Shown here: positions 1 through 8,860 of the stretch, piece after piece
How positions within the stretch are numbered: the stretch's first letter is position 1
How the letters are laid out: each line of letters starts with the position of its first letter
From: Thalassobaculum sp. OXR-137
GTDB taxonomy: Bacteria > Pseudomonadota > Alphaproteobacteria > Thalassobaculales > Thalassobaculaceae
DNA length: 64,000 nt
Direction: 5' to 3'
NCBI RefSeq assembly: GCF_034377285.1
Contig: NZ_CP139715.1
Location: 682,001-746,000, forward strand
The notes under the pieces: generated by a model
Seen by the model: only the letters and a program-made list of their open reading frames with translations
Told to the model about the DNA's origin: nothing
Databases searched by the model: none
Made by a program: the position numbers and the translations under genes

Positions 1-894
1 AAGGCCCGCCTCGACGCCCTGCCCGGCAGCTACACCCTGGTCCAGGGCGACATCCGCCAGGCCGAGCCCGTCGCCCAGGCGATCGGCGATCACAAGGTCA
101 CCCAGGTGTTCTACGGCGCCGCCGTCACCTCCGGTCCGGACCGGGAGCGCGAGGCGCCGGAAAGCGTGATCGAGGTCAACCTGGTCGGCCTCGCCCACGC
201 CCTCAAGGCGGCGTGGAAGGCCGGCGCGACCCGGCTGATCAACATCTCCTCGGGCGCGGCCTACGGCACCGGCGCCTTCGGCGAGACCGGCTGGGACGGC
301 CCGCTGGACGAGTACGGCACCCGCGAGGAGCCGTTCAAGATCTACGGCATGACCAAATACGGCTCCGAACGGCTGGTGCGCCGCTACGCAGAGCTGACAG
401 ACCTGGATACCCGCTCGGTCCGGCTGTCCACGATCTACGGCGCCTGGGAGATCGACAGCGGCGCCCGCGATACCTTGTCGGCGCCGATGCAGGCCGCCCT
501 GCTCGCCCGCTCCGGCGGCACCGCGATCCTCGCCCGGCGCGACAGCCTCGACTGGACCTATTCCCGTCATGTGGCCGGCGCCCTGCAGGCGCTGATGGCG
601 GCCCCGACCGAAACGCTGAAAAGCGACCTGTTCAACGTCACCTCGGCCAAGCCGGTCAGCGTGCTGGACATGTGCGCCGAGCTGGCCACGGCCTTCCCGG
701 ACTTCTCCTACCGCCTGGCCGAGCCGGGCGAGGAGCCGACGATCAATCTCTGGTCCGACCAGGACCGCTTTCCCATGAAGCCGGACCGGCTGGCCGACGA
801 GGCCGGGCACCGGCTGCCGGACGACCTGGCCGCCACCATGGCCGACTTCATCGGCTGGATCCGCGACCATGGCAGTTTCTGGGACCGAAGCTGA
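1..894 (+). CDS. NAD-dependent epimerase/dehydratase (extended SDR), 5' end outside window
   Basis: The reading frame is open from base 1, so the start and the N-terminal NAD-binding glycine motif lie upstream. The visible 297 residues look like the later part of an extended short-chain dehydrogenase of the UDP-glucose 4-epimerase/dTDP-glucose dehydratase group. A serine-rich strand (LINISSGAAYG) is followed by the catalytic YxxxK in IYGMTKYGSE, then a substrate-binding C-terminal half. Such enzymes oxidise, dehydrate or epimerise nucleotide sugars or related substrates in the cytoplasm. The specific substrate cannot be told from this fragment. The 3' end overlaps the next gene by 26 bases, suggesting co-transcription with the exporter. 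Confidence 0.85.
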   Translation, partial: KARLDALPGSYTLVQGDIRQAEPVAQAIGDHKVTQVFYGAAVTSGPDREREAPESVIEVNLVGLAHALKAAWKAGATRLINISSGAAYGTGAFGETGWDGPLDEYGTREEPFKIYGMTKYGSERLVRRYAELTDLDTRSVRLSTIYGAWEIDSGARDTLSAPMQAALLARSGGTAILARRDSLDWTYSRHVAGALQALMAAPTETLKSDLFNVTSAKPVSVLDMCAELATAFPDFSYRLAEPGEEPTINLWSDQDRFPMKPDRLADEAGHRLPDDLAATMADFIGWIRDHGSFWDRS

Positions 895-1774
895 CGCCGA
901 GCGCCGGCGCGGGCGGCTCGTCGGCTTCGGCCTTGCCCTGGCGGCGACGGTCGGGCTCGGCCTGGCCATCGCGGTCGCCCGCATCGCCTTCGAGGGCGGC
1001 ACCAACGGCCAGTCGGTGGCCCTGGTGCGGGCCTGGTTCGTCGTCGCCCTGGTCGGCACCTGGTGCCTAGCCTCGGGCCGGTCGCTGAAGGTCGACCGGC
1101 TGACCTGGCTGAACTGTCTCGGGCTCGGGCTGCTGCTGGCCCACATGTTCTTCGGCAATATCGGCGCGGTGCAGTTCATCCCGGTCGGCGTCGCCGCCCT
1201 GCTGTTCTTCGTCTACCCGCCCCTGGTGAGCGTCTTCACCGCCCTGCTCGACCGCCGCTGGCCGGGAGGGTTGCGGCTCGCCGCCTTCCTGACCGCCTTC
1301 GCCGGTCTGGCGATCATGCTGGGCGAAGGTCTGCACCAGCTCGATCCCCGCGGCGTGCTGCTCGGCCTGTCGGCCGGCATCGCCTGCGCCATCAACGTCA
1401 CCTGGATCGGCCGGGCGATGCGCGGGCGGGATTCCCTGGTGATCATGTTCCACATGGCCCTGGTGGCGGCGGTGGTGCTGAGCGTCATCGTACCGTCGAC
1501 CACCGGGCTGACGGCACCGCTGACCACCGCCGGCTGGCTCGGCGCCCTGGGGGTGATCCTGCTCCAGGGCTGTTCGATCCCGCTCTATTTCGCCTCGATC
1601 CAGAAGATCGGAGCCGAGACCAGCTCCATTCTGAACAACCTGCAGCCGGTGACCTCGATCCTCGCCGCCTACCTGATGTTCGGCGAGGCCCTGACCGCGG
1701 CCCAGGGGCTGGGCGCGGTGCTGGTGCTCGGCGGGATCGTGGCGATGCAGCTCTCGGGCCGGTTTCGGCGTTAG
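869..1774 (+). CDS. EamA/DMT-family transporter
   Basis: A 301-residue, very hydrophobic protein with about ten predicted membrane segments arranged as two EamA repeats, the usual size for the drug/metabolite transporter superfamily. The second repeat ends in the typical pattern SSILNNLQPVTSILAAYLMFGE. Family members export amino acids, sugars or other small metabolites across the inner membrane, and the substrate here is unknown. The ATG lies inside the end of the upstream epimerase gene, so translation is probably coupled. The stop codon overlaps by 4 bases the end of the convergent histidine kinase gene. Confidence 0.88.
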   Translation: MAVSGTEADAERRRGRLVGFGLALAATVGLGLAIAVARIAFEGGTNGQSVALVRAWFVVALVGTWCLASGRSLKVDRLTWLNCLGLGLLLAHMFFGNIGAVQFIPVGVAALLFFVYPPLVSVFTALLDRRWPGGLRLAAFLTAFAGLAIMLGEGLHQLDPRGVLLGLSAGIACAINVTWIGRAMRGRDSLVIMFHMALVAAVVLSVIVPSTTGLTAPLTTAGWLGALGVILLQGCSIPLYFASIQKIGAETSSILNNLQPVTSILAAYLMFGEALTAAQGLGAVLVLGGIVAMQLSGRFRR

Positions 1775-2880
1775 AGCAGCTCCATGGTCGGTATCCGCGG
1801 CTCGAAGTTCAGGGTGGCGACCACCCCGGCCGGGCCGGAGCGCAGGTCGAGCGCGCTCTCCAGTTCCATGCACACGATTTCGGCGATCTTCATACCCAGC
1901 CCGGCAGGGGCCGGATCGAGGTCCGGGGGCAGGCCGATCCCGTCGTCGGAACACCTCAGACACGCCGTGCCCGCCTCCGTCAGCCGCAGGCTGATCGTAA
2001 CCGTGCCTTCCCTCTCGTTCGGAAAGCCGTGCTTGAAGGAATTGGTGATGAACTCGTTGAGATAGGTCCCAACGGCGGCGGCCTGGTCGGCGGTGACGAT
2101 GATCCGATCCGCCTCCACGGCGAGGATTACACCGGGCGGCGCAATACCCCGCAGATGACCGCAGACCCGGCCGATGTACTCGCCGAGCTCCACCGCCAGA
2201 TGCTCGTTCGTCTCGTAGAGCTGGTGGTGCAGATGGACCAGGGAATCGATGCGCGTCAGAATCATCGACAGCGCCAGCTTCGCCTCCTCCGAGGCAAAGG
2301 CCCGCCGCTGCAGGCGGGCGAAGGCGGTGAGGGCCTGTAGCGAATTCTTGACCCTGTGGTCCACTTCCAGGCGCAGCAGGTCCGCGGTGCGCAGCGCCTT
2401 GCGCGATTCAAGCAGGGCGATGACCTGCCGCGCCAGGACGCGCAGCGTGTCGCGCTGAAGAGCGGTCAGCGTTCTGGGCGCGTAGTCGAGGACGCACAGG
2501 GTGCCCAGCGGAAGCCCCTCGGCGGTCTTGAGCAGCGCCCCGGCGTAGAACCGCAGGCCCGGATCGCCGCAGCACAGCGGATTGTCGCGCATGCGCGGGT
2601 CGTCGAGCGTGTCGTTGATCTCGACGAACTCGTCCTGGAGGATGACATGGGCGCAGATCGAGGTCGCAAGCGGTGTCTCGCGCACGCCCAGCCCGGTTTC
2701 GGCCTTGAACCATTGCCGTTCGGCGTCGATGAAGTTCACCACCGAGATCGAGGTGCCGCAGGTCGCCGCCGCCAGCTTCACGATATCGTCGAAGTCCCGT
2801 TCCGGGTCGGTGTCGAGAATCTCGAATGAATGCAGGGCGGCAAGCCGCTCGTGCTGGAGTGGGTGGCACGCGGCCTCCAT
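1771..2880 (-). CDS. GAF-domain sensor histidine kinase, HisKA_2 family
   Basis: A soluble 369-residue kinase. Residues ~20-160 form a GAF-type sensor domain (FDDIVKLAAATCGTSISVVNF start, CVLDY end). Residues ~165-220 are a HisKA_2 dimerisation domain with the phospho-accepting histidine in LEVDHRVKNSLQ (H175). The C-terminus is an HATPase with N-box NEFITNSFKHGF, DDGIGLP and GLGMKIAE. The frame stays open for 131 codons upstream. I chose the ATG at 2880 because GGGAG sits 7 bases before it and the family similarity begins there. No membrane segment and no adjacent response regulator are visible, so the signal and partner are unknown. HisKA_2 kinases are common in alphaproteobacteria, often in general stress or light/oxygen signalling. 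Confidence 0.88.
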   Translation of the reverse strand: MEAACHPLQHERLAALHSFEILDTDPERDFDDIVKLAAATCGTSISVVNFIDAERQWFKAETGLGVRETPLATSICAHVILQDEFVEINDTLDDPRMRDNPLCCGDPGLRFYAGALLKTAEGLPLGTLCVLDYAPRTLTALQRDTLRVLARQVIALLESRKALRTADLLRLEVDHRVKNSLQALTAFARLQRRAFASEEAKLALSMILTRIDSLVHLHHQLYETNEHLAVELGEYIGRVCGHLRGIAPPGVILAVEADRIIVTADQAAAVGTYLNEFITNSFKHGFPNEREGTVTISLRLTEAGTACLRCSDDGIGLPPDLDPAPAGLGMKIAEIVCMELESALDLRSGPAGVVATLNFEPRIPTMELL

Positions 2881-3131
2881 AGTCGGACTCCCGCTTTCAG
2901 AAACGTGTTCGACGGAACGGTCGCTGGACCGCAGGCGCCGATCCCGACGAGGCCCGCGCGACCGGACGGGCGAGACCAGAACACACTTATTGCTGGAGTC
3001 ACAAGCCGGGATCGCACCGCCGGGCGGCCCCTCGGCGGCTTGACCGTCAGGGCCCGTCCTGCGACGAGGTGCGGTCCCAGCGGTCCCCACCCCGAGCCGG
3101 GAAGGATCAGGAAGGGGAGCCGGGGTGACCC

Positions 3132-3470
3132 TTACGCCTCGTCGAACGGGTGCCAGCCGTCCCGGGATTCGATCTCCAGGACCCAGAGGTCCGGGTCGAT
3201 GCGGCGTTCCTTCTCGATATGGGCGTCGACCTCGTATTCCGGCAATGGATGCTCGCCCAGGGGGCGGCGCCACACCATTTTGCCGCTGTCGTAGTCGCGG
3301 GTCGGCGCCAGCAGGACGAAGCCGATGTCGCGTCCCCGGTTGACGACCACGAAGACCTGTCCGGCATCGTCGTCGCCGTGACGCACCACCGTCGCCGGAA
3401 TGCCGCGGGCGCCGGCCTGGCGGATGGCCGCCTGCACGATGATGCCTGCCTTGAGCCGTGGTTCGGTCAC
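3132..3470 (-). CDS. DUF1491 family protein
   Basis: A 112-residue protein matching the DUF1491 pattern. It begins RLKAGIIVQAAIRQA, continues with a VVRHGDDDAGQVFVVVNR core, has a basic-aromatic central part (MVWRRPLG) and ends in an acidic tail after DPDLWVLEIESRDG. The family is small, cytoplasmic, largely restricted to alphaproteobacteria and of unknown function. It is divergently oriented from the nucleoside-transporter operon, sharing a 110-base gap. Bases 2881-3131 between it and the kinase hold no gene I can support. Confidence 0.85.
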   Translation of the reverse strand: MTEPRLKAGIIVQAAIRQAGARGIPATVVRHGDDDAGQVFVVVNRGRDIGFVLLAPTRDYDSGKMVWRRPLGEHPLPEYEVDAHIEKERRIDPDLWVLEIESRDGWHPFDEA

Positions 3471-3580
3471 AGTACCCTCAACGTTGATTTCGCGCCCCGA
3501 GACGCTGGGAACGCCTTATGATTTCGCATAGATTACACCTCAACCGCCGATTTGGCGGACCCAAACAGGGGAGCTCATCC

Positions 3581-4594
3581 ATGCATTTTCGTCTTCTCGG
3601 CCAAAAGTCGGTCCTGGGTGCGGCGGTCGCGCTGTCCCTGGTCGCCGGCCCGGTCCTGGCGGCCGACATCGCCCCCGCCGTCGTCTTCGACATGGGCGGC
3701 AAGTTCGACAAGAGCTTTAACGAAGGCGTCTACAACGGCGTAGAGAAATTCAAGAAGGAAACGGGCATCGACTACCGCGAGTTCGAGGTCACCAACGAGA
3801 CCCAGCGCGAGCAGGCGATCACCCGCATGGCCCAGCGCGGGGCCAACCCGGTGCTCGGCGTCGGCTTCGCCCAGGCCCCGGCCATGGAGAAGGTCGCCAA
3901 GGCGAACCCGGACACCAAGTTCGCCATCATCGACAGCGTGGTCGACCTGCCGAACGTCCGCTCCATCGTCTTCAAGGAGCATGAGGGCTCGTTCCTGGTC
4001 GGGATGATCGCGGCCATGGCCTCGAAAAGCGGCAAGATCGGCTTCGTCGGCGGCATGGACATCCCGCTGATCCGCCGCTTCGCCTGCGGCTACGTGCAGG
4101 GCGCCAAGCACGCCAATCCGGACGTTGAGGTGTTCCAGAACATGACCGGCACCACCCCGTCGGCCTGGAACGACCCGACCAAGGGCGGCGAGCTGGCCAA
4201 GTCGCAGTTCGATCGCGGCGCCGACGTGGTGTTCGCGGCGGCCGGCGGCACCGGCCTCGGCGTCTATCAGGCGGCCGCCGACAACGGCAAGCTGGCCATC
4301 GGCGTCGACAGCAACCAGAACCACCTGCATCCGGGCACCATGCTGACCTCGATGCTCAAGCGGGTGGACGTGGCCGCCTACATGGCGTTCTCCGATGCCC
4401 ATAACGACAAGTTCACCACCGGCGTGCAGAATCTCGGTCTGGCCGAGGGCGGCGTCGACTGGGCACTGGACGACAACAACCGCCCCCTGATCACCGGCGA
4501 GATGAAGCGCGAGGTCGAGCTGGCCAAGGAGAGCATCACCCTCGGCAAGATCGTGGTGCACGACTACATGGCCGACAATTCCTGCCCGCACTGA
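3581..4594 (+). CDS. BMP-family nucleoside ABC transporter substrate-binding protein
   Basis: A 337-residue periplasmic binding protein of the basic membrane protein (Med/BMP, PnrA-like) family. Residues 1-27 form a signal peptide ending VLAAD. The mature part starts with AVVFDMGGKFDKSFNEG, followed by a GVGFAQ segment, a KIGFVGGMDIPLIRRF hinge and GVDSNQNH near the ligand pocket. The start at 3581 is preceded by GGGGAG; an upstream in-frame start at 3518 lacks a signal sequence. A 5-bp hairpin (3544-3558) lies just before the ribosome site. PnrA-type proteins bind purine nucleosides, and the downstream PNP and DeoC genes support a nucleoside ligand here. It is the first gene of the operon. 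Confidence 0.93.
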   Translation: MHFRLLGQKSVLGAAVALSLVAGPVLAADIAPAVVFDMGGKFDKSFNEGVYNGVEKFKKETGIDYREFEVTNETQREQAITRMAQRGANPVLGVGFAQAPAMEKVAKANPDTKFAIIDSVVDLPNVRSIVFKEHEGSFLVGMIAAMASKSGKIGFVGGMDIPLIRRFACGYVQGAKHANPDVEVFQNMTGTTPSAWNDPTKGGELAKSQFDRGADVVFAAAGGTGLGVYQAAADNGKLAIGVDSNQNHLHPGTMLTSMLKRVDVAAYMAFSDAHNDKFTTGVQNLGLAEGGVDWALDDNNRPLITGEMKREVELAKESITLGKIVVHDYMADNSCPH

Positions 4595-4628
4595 GCCGGC
4601 GCAGCGCAGCCAACACGGAGGGGACGGA

Positions 4629-6257
4629 GTGAGCACCGCCGCAGAAACGGCCAACACCCGCTCCGTCCCGTCCTCCCCGCATGGCTCCCCGGCCGCCATC
4701 GAGCTCGTTGGTATCGAGAAACGGTTCGGGCCGGTCCACGCCAATCGGGACGTGTCCCTGTCGGTCGCCCCCGGCACGATCCACGGCATCGTCGGTGAGA
4801 ACGGCGCCGGCAAATCCACCCTGATGAGCATCCTCTACGGCTTCTACGAGGCCGATGCGGGAGAGATCCGGATCGACGGCAAGCGGGTTTCCATCCGCAA
4901 CGCCAAGGACGCGATCCGCGCCGGCATCGGCATGGTGCACCAGCACTTCATGCTGGTCCCGCCCTTCACCGTGCTGGAGAACGTCATGCTGGGGGCCGAG
5001 GGGGCGCCCCTGCTCGCCGCCGGCATCGGCGCCGCCCGGGCGGAGCTCTTGCGCCTGGGCCGCGAATACGGGCTGGAGATCGACCCGGACGCCATTGTCG
5101 GCGAGCTGCCGGTCGGGCTGCAGCAGCGGGTGGAGATCCTGAAGGCGCTGTATCGCGGCGCCCGCATCCTGATCCTGGACGAGCCGACCGGCGTGCTGAC
5201 GCCCCAGGAGACCGACCAGCTTTTCGAGATCCTGCGCGAGCTGAAGCGCGAGGGCGTCACCGTCATCCTGATCACCCACAAGCTGCGCGAGATCCTGGCG
5301 GTGACCGACACCGTGTCGGTGATGCGCCGCGGCGAGATGGTCGCCCACCGGCCGACCGCCCAGACCTCGCGCGAGGAACTGGCCGAGCTGATGGTCGGCC
5401 GCAAGGTGCTGTTCCGGGTCGAGAAGGGCCCGGCCAAGCCCGGCGCGCCGCTGCTGTCGGTGTCGGGACTGGGCGTTGTCGACAGTGCCGGCGTGACCCG
5501 GCTGCGCGACGTGTCGTTCACCGTGCGGGAAGGCGAGATCGTCGGCCTGGCCGGGGTCTCCGGCAACGGCCAGAGCGAGCTGCTGGAGGTCCTGGCCGGA
5601 CTGCGCGCGCCCACATCCGGCACCGTGCGGCTGGGGCCGTTGGAGATTACGCCCGACCGTCCCTCGAACGGCGCCGAGGTTCGGGCGGCCGGGGTCGGGC
5701 ATGTGCCGGAGGACCGCCACGCCATGGGCATGGTGATGGATTTCGACGCCCGGGAAAGCGCGATCCTCGGCCACCATGCCGACCCCCGTTTCAATGCCGG
5801 CCTGCTGACCGATCCGCGGGCCATCGACGACGCCTGCCGGGCGAAGATGGAGAGCTTCGACGTCCGACCGCCGGATCCGTCGCTGAAATCCTCGCTGTTC
5901 TCCGGCGGCAACCAGCAGAAGCTGGTGCTGGCCCGCGAGCTGGACGGCGACCCGAAGATCCTGCTGGTCGGCCAGCCGACGCGGGGCGTGGATATCGGCG
6001 CCATCGAATTCATCCACCGCCAGCTCGTCGCCATGCGCGACCGCGGCGCCGCCATCCTGCTGGTCTCGGTTGAACTGGACGAGATCATGGGGCTGAGCGA
6101 CCGTATCCTGGTCATGTGCGGCGGCGCCCTGGTCGGCGAGCTGCCGGCCGAAGAGGCGGACGAACGAACGCTCGGGCTTATGATGGCCAACGTGCCCCTG
6201 GCCGAGATCCGTGCCCAGGGTCGTACCCAAGGCCGTACCCGGGGAGGCCCCGCATGA
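4629..6257 (+). CDS. ABC transporter ATP-binding protein, tandem NBD (nucleoside importer)
   Basis: A 542-residue duplicated ATPase energising the BMP-type importer. The first nucleotide-binding half has Walker A GENGAGKST (residues 56-64), a signature VGLQQRVEILKALYRGA and Walker B ILILDEPTGVLTPQE. The second half has the relaxed Walker A GVSGNGQSE typical of sugar/nucleoside importers, FSGGNQQKLVLARE and LLVGQPTRGVD. Translation starts at a GTG (4629), with a GGAGGGGACGGA ribosome site overlapping it. The gene follows the binding protein by 34 bases. Its stop codon overlaps the start of dgt in an ATGA arrangement. Confidence 0.93.
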   Translation: MSTAAETANTRSVPSSPHGSPAAIELVGIEKRFGPVHANRDVSLSVAPGTIHGIVGENGAGKSTLMSILYGFYEADAGEIRIDGKRVSIRNAKDAIRAGIGMVHQHFMLVPPFTVLENVMLGAEGAPLLAAGIGAARAELLRLGREYGLEIDPDAIVGELPVGLQQRVEILKALYRGARILILDEPTGVLTPQETDQLFEILRELKREGVTVILITHKLREILAVTDTVSVMRRGEMVAHRPTAQTSREELAELMVGRKVLFRVEKGPAKPGAPLLSVSGLGVVDSAGVTRLRDVSFTVREGEIVGLAGVSGNGQSELLEVLAGLRAPTSGTVRLGPLEITPDRPSNGAEVRAAGVGHVPEDRHAMGMVMDFDARESAILGHHADPRFNAGLLTDPRAIDDACRAKMESFDVRPPDPSLKSSLFSGGNQQKLVLARELDGDPKILLVGQPTRGVDIGAIEFIHRQLVAMRDRGAAILLVSVELDEIMGLSDRILVMCGGALVGELPAEEADERTLGLMMANVPLAEIRAQGRTQGRTRGGPA

Positions 6258-7558
6258 CCGGAGATCTTGCGGCGTTCACCGAGCGCCGCCATCCGGAGCC
6301 GCCGCGCTCCGCCGATGTGCGCGATGCCTACGACCACGACAAGGGCCGGGTGATCCACTCCGCCGCCTTCCGCCGGCTGCAGGGCAAGACCCAGGTCATG
6401 GCCACCGGCGAGGGCGACTTCCACCGCACCCGGCTGACCCACAGCATCGAGTGCGGCCAGATCGGCGAAGGGCTGTTGCTGAAGATCCGCGCCGATCCGG
6501 CGGTGCCGGAGGCGCTGAAGACCTGGCTGCCCTCGGCCTCGCTGATGACCGCCTCCTGCCACGCCCACGATCTCGGCCACCCGCCCTACGGCCATAGCGG
6601 CGAGGAGACCCTGAACGCCTGCATGGCCGGCAACGGGGGGTTCGAGGGCAACGGCCAGACCCTGCGGGTGCTGAACCGACTGGAGAAGTACCGGCGGGCG
6701 GGGATCGGTCTGAACCCGACCCGGCGACTCAACCTGGCGGTGCTGAAATACCCCGCCTCCTATTCCGCCTGCGCCGCCGCCTTCGCGACGCTGGGCAAGG
6801 ATGCCGACGACCGGCCGCCGAAATGCTACCTGGACAGCGAGCAGGACATCGTCGACTGGGCGCTCGCTCCGTTCTCCAACGCCGACCGCGACACCCTGCC
6901 GGCGCTGGACACCACCGGCCGGCCGATCTACCGGACCATCGACTGCGCGCTGATGGAATGCGCCGACGACATCGCCTATGGGGTCCACGACCTGGAGGAT
7001 GCCATCGCCCGCGGGCTGATCCGGCGCGACACCTTCGAGGCCTATGCGGCCCGCACCGCGGATCTGCCGGATTTCGAGGGGCTGAAGGCCGAGGGGCTCG
7101 GTCTCGACCGCGACGCCCTTGCCGACGCCCTGTTCTCGCGCTCCAGCTACGACCGCAAGCAGGCGATCTCCGCCCTGGTCAACGTGCTGGTCACCCATGT
7201 GAACGTGTTCGAGCGGCCGGAATTCGAGCATCCGCTGCTGCGCCACACGGTCGATTTCGCCGGGCCCGTGAAGGACCTGGTGCGGTTCCTGAAGACCTTC
7301 GTCTATGAGACCGTGATCAACAGCGCCTCGGTCCGCCAGCTCCGCCGCAAGGGGCATCTGGTGGTGAACAGCCTGTTCGACGAGTTGATCCACGACCCGA
7401 CCATGATCCCGGAGAGCGCGCGCGACGACCTGCTGAGCTCCGATCCGATCCAGCGTCAGGTCTGCGACTACATCGCCGGGATGACGGACACTTATGCCGA
7501 GCGGCTGTACCGGCGCATGTTCGAGCCGGGTTTCGGGACCACGACGGATGAGCTCTAG
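6254..7558 (+). CDS. dgt: deoxyguanosinetriphosphate triphosphohydrolase
   Basis: A 434-residue HD-domain dGTPase that hydrolyses dGTP to deoxyguanosine and triphosphate. The N-terminus has the family opening YDHDKGRVIHSAAFRRLQGK. Metal-binding residues appear in RTRLTHSIE, in CHAHDLGHPPYGHSGEE (the HD pair) and in ECADDIAYGVHDLEDA. The C-terminal part (RFLKTFVYETVINS) also fits. The start at 6254 was chosen because it overlaps the stop of the ATP-binding gene; a longer open frame upstream belongs to shadow sequence. The placement is unusual: it separates the ATPase from the permeases of one transporter. Its product, deoxyguanosine, is a substrate for the PNP encoded downstream. Confidence 0.92.
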   Translation: MTGDLAAFTERRHPEPPRSADVRDAYDHDKGRVIHSAAFRRLQGKTQVMATGEGDFHRTRLTHSIECGQIGEGLLLKIRADPAVPEALKTWLPSASLMTASCHAHDLGHPPYGHSGEETLNACMAGNGGFEGNGQTLRVLNRLEKYRRAGIGLNPTRRLNLAVLKYPASYSACAAAFATLGKDADDRPPKCYLDSEQDIVDWALAPFSNADRDTLPALDTTGRPIYRTIDCALMECADDIAYGVHDLEDAIARGLIRRDTFEAYAARTADLPDFEGLKAEGLGLDRDALADALFSRSSYDRKQAISALVNVLVTHVNVFERPEFEHPLLRHTVDFAGPVKDLVRFLKTFVYETVINSASVRQLRRKGHLVVNSLFDELIHDPTMIPESARDDLLSSDPIQRQVCDYIAGMTDTYAERLYRRMFEPGFGTTTDEL

Positions 7559-7591
7559 GTCGATCGGCGTCTCTATGAACACACCCTTTCC

Positions 7592-7704
7592 CCCTCACCG
7601 ACTTCCTGGGCCCGCGCAGCGGGATCCAGGACCCATGGCTCCGACCGCCCTCTGGATCCTGGATCGTCCGGCCATGGGCCGGCCGTCCAGGAAGTCGGTG
7701 AGGG
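7592..7704. repeat. Palindromic intergenic repeat, family A, copy 1
   Basis: A 113-base element with perfect 18-base inverted arms at 7592-7609 (CCCTCACCGACTTCCTGG) and 7687-7704. A nested inverted pair around GATCCAGGA and GGATCCTGGATC lies inside. It fills most of the 195-base gap between dgt and the first permease gene, inside the operon. Related copies are at 50251-50362 and 50422-50529. No open reading frame is supported. It resembles REP/MITE-type elements, and in mRNA it would fold into a long hairpin. Confidence 0.85.
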
Positions 7705-7753
7705 AGGAGCGGCTGAACACCGCTCTCAAGCAAAGCCGAGCCGGGAGCCTGAT

Positions 7754-8860
7754 ATGAGCCGGGAGCTGCCCGCCTGGATCGATATCGGCGTTCTGCCGGC
7801 CCTGAACATCCTGATGGCCTTCGTGGTCGCCGGGCTGATCGTGCTGATCGTCGGCGAGAACCCGCTGGAAGCGCTGGATGTGCTGGTGGCCGGGGCTTTC
7901 GGCTATCCGGGGTCGCTCGGCTACACGCTGTACTACACCACCAACCTGATCTTCACCGGCCTCGCCGTCGCCGTCGCCCACCATGCCGGGCTGTTCAACA
8001 TCGGCGGCGAGGGTCAGGCCTATATCGGCGGGCTCGGGGTCGGCATCGCGGCCCTGTCCCTGGACACCGTCCTGCCCGGCTGGCTGGTGATCCCCATCGC
8101 CGGACTGGCCGGCGGGCTGTTCGGCGCCGCCTGGGCCTTCATCCCGGCCTGGCTGCAGGCCCATCGCGGCAGTCACATCGTCATCACCACCATCATGTTC
8201 AACTTCCTGGCCGCCGCCCTGATGGTCCACCTGATGGTGAACGTGGTGATCGAGCCCGGCCAGATGTCGCCTCAGAGCCGGGAGATGGCGGAGGCCGTCT
8301 GGCTGCCCTTCGTGCACGACATTCTCGGCGGCTTCGGCATCGAGGTGGCGCCCTCGCCGCTCAACGTGTCGATCTTCTGGGCCGGACTCGCCTGCATCTT
8401 CGTCTGGCTGCTGATCTGGCGCACCCGGTGGGGCTACGCGATCCGCACCGTCGGCCGCAACGAGAAGGCAGCGGTCTATGCCGGCATCGACCCCAAGCGG
8501 GTGATCGTGGTCTCCATGGTGATCTCCGGCGCGCTGGCCGGTTTTGTCGGCCTCAACGAGCTGCTGGGCGTGCACCACCGGCTGCTGCTGAACTTCACCG
8601 CCGGCTACGGCTTCACCGGCATCGCCGTCGCCCTGATGGGCCGCAGCCACCCGGTCGGCATCGTTCTGGCGAGCCTGCTGTTCGGGGCGCTGTACCAGGG
8701 CGGCACCGAGCTCGATTTCGAGTTCCAGACCATCACCCGCGATCTGGTCGTGGTGATCCAGGGTCTGGTGATCCTGTTCTCCGGGGCGCTGGCCTTCATG
8801 CTGCATCCCACCGCGCTGAAGCTTTGGCGCGGGTGGACGGCCCGGCGGGAGGCCGCGTGA
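7754..8860 (+). CDS. ABC transporter permease 1 (BMP-type nucleoside importer)
   Basis: A 368-residue integral membrane permease of the BPD_transp_2 family, matching YufP/NupB-like subunits of nucleoside importers. Many hydrophobic helices surround the family motif LFNIGGEGQAYIGG near residue 80, and a conserved segment RTVGRNEKAAVYAGID lies about two-thirds along. It would form one half of the inner-membrane channel with the next gene product. The ATG at 7754 follows the family A repeat. The stop overlaps the next start by one base (TGATG), so the two permeases are translationally coupled. Confidence 0.92.
   Translation: MSRELPAWIDIGVLPALNILMAFVVAGLIVLIVGENPLEALDVLVAGAFGYPGSLGYTLYYTTNLIFTGLAVAVAHHAGLFNIGGEGQAYIGGLGVGIAALSLDTVLPGWLVIPIAGLAGGLFGAAWAFIPAWLQAHRGSHIVITTIMFNFLAAALMVHLMVNVVIEPGQMSPQSREMAEAVWLPFVHDILGGFGIEVAPSPLNVSIFWAGLACIFVWLLIWRTRWGYAIRTVGRNEKAAVYAGIDPKRVIVVSMVISGALAGFVGLNELLGVHHRLLLNFTAGYGFTGIAVALMGRSHPVGIVLASLLFGALYQGGTELDFEFQTITRDLVVVIQGLVILFSGALAFMLHPTALKLWRGWTARREAA

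Noticed and set aside
2881-3273. N-terminal extension of the GAF histidine kinase to 500 residues
   Set aside because: The extra 131 residues are arginine/proline-rich and resemble shadow translation. A good ribosome site and the start of family similarity coincide at 2880.
3484-3522. Sigma-70 promoter for the nucleoside operon using TTGATT and TATGAT
   Set aside because: The boxes are 27 bases apart, far from the 16-18 optimum, so I do not call a promoter here.
4844-7582. A 912-codon minus-strand open frame antisense to the ABC ATPase and dgt
   Set aside because: It has the same shadow-frame composition and covers two well-supported genes without any domain of its own.
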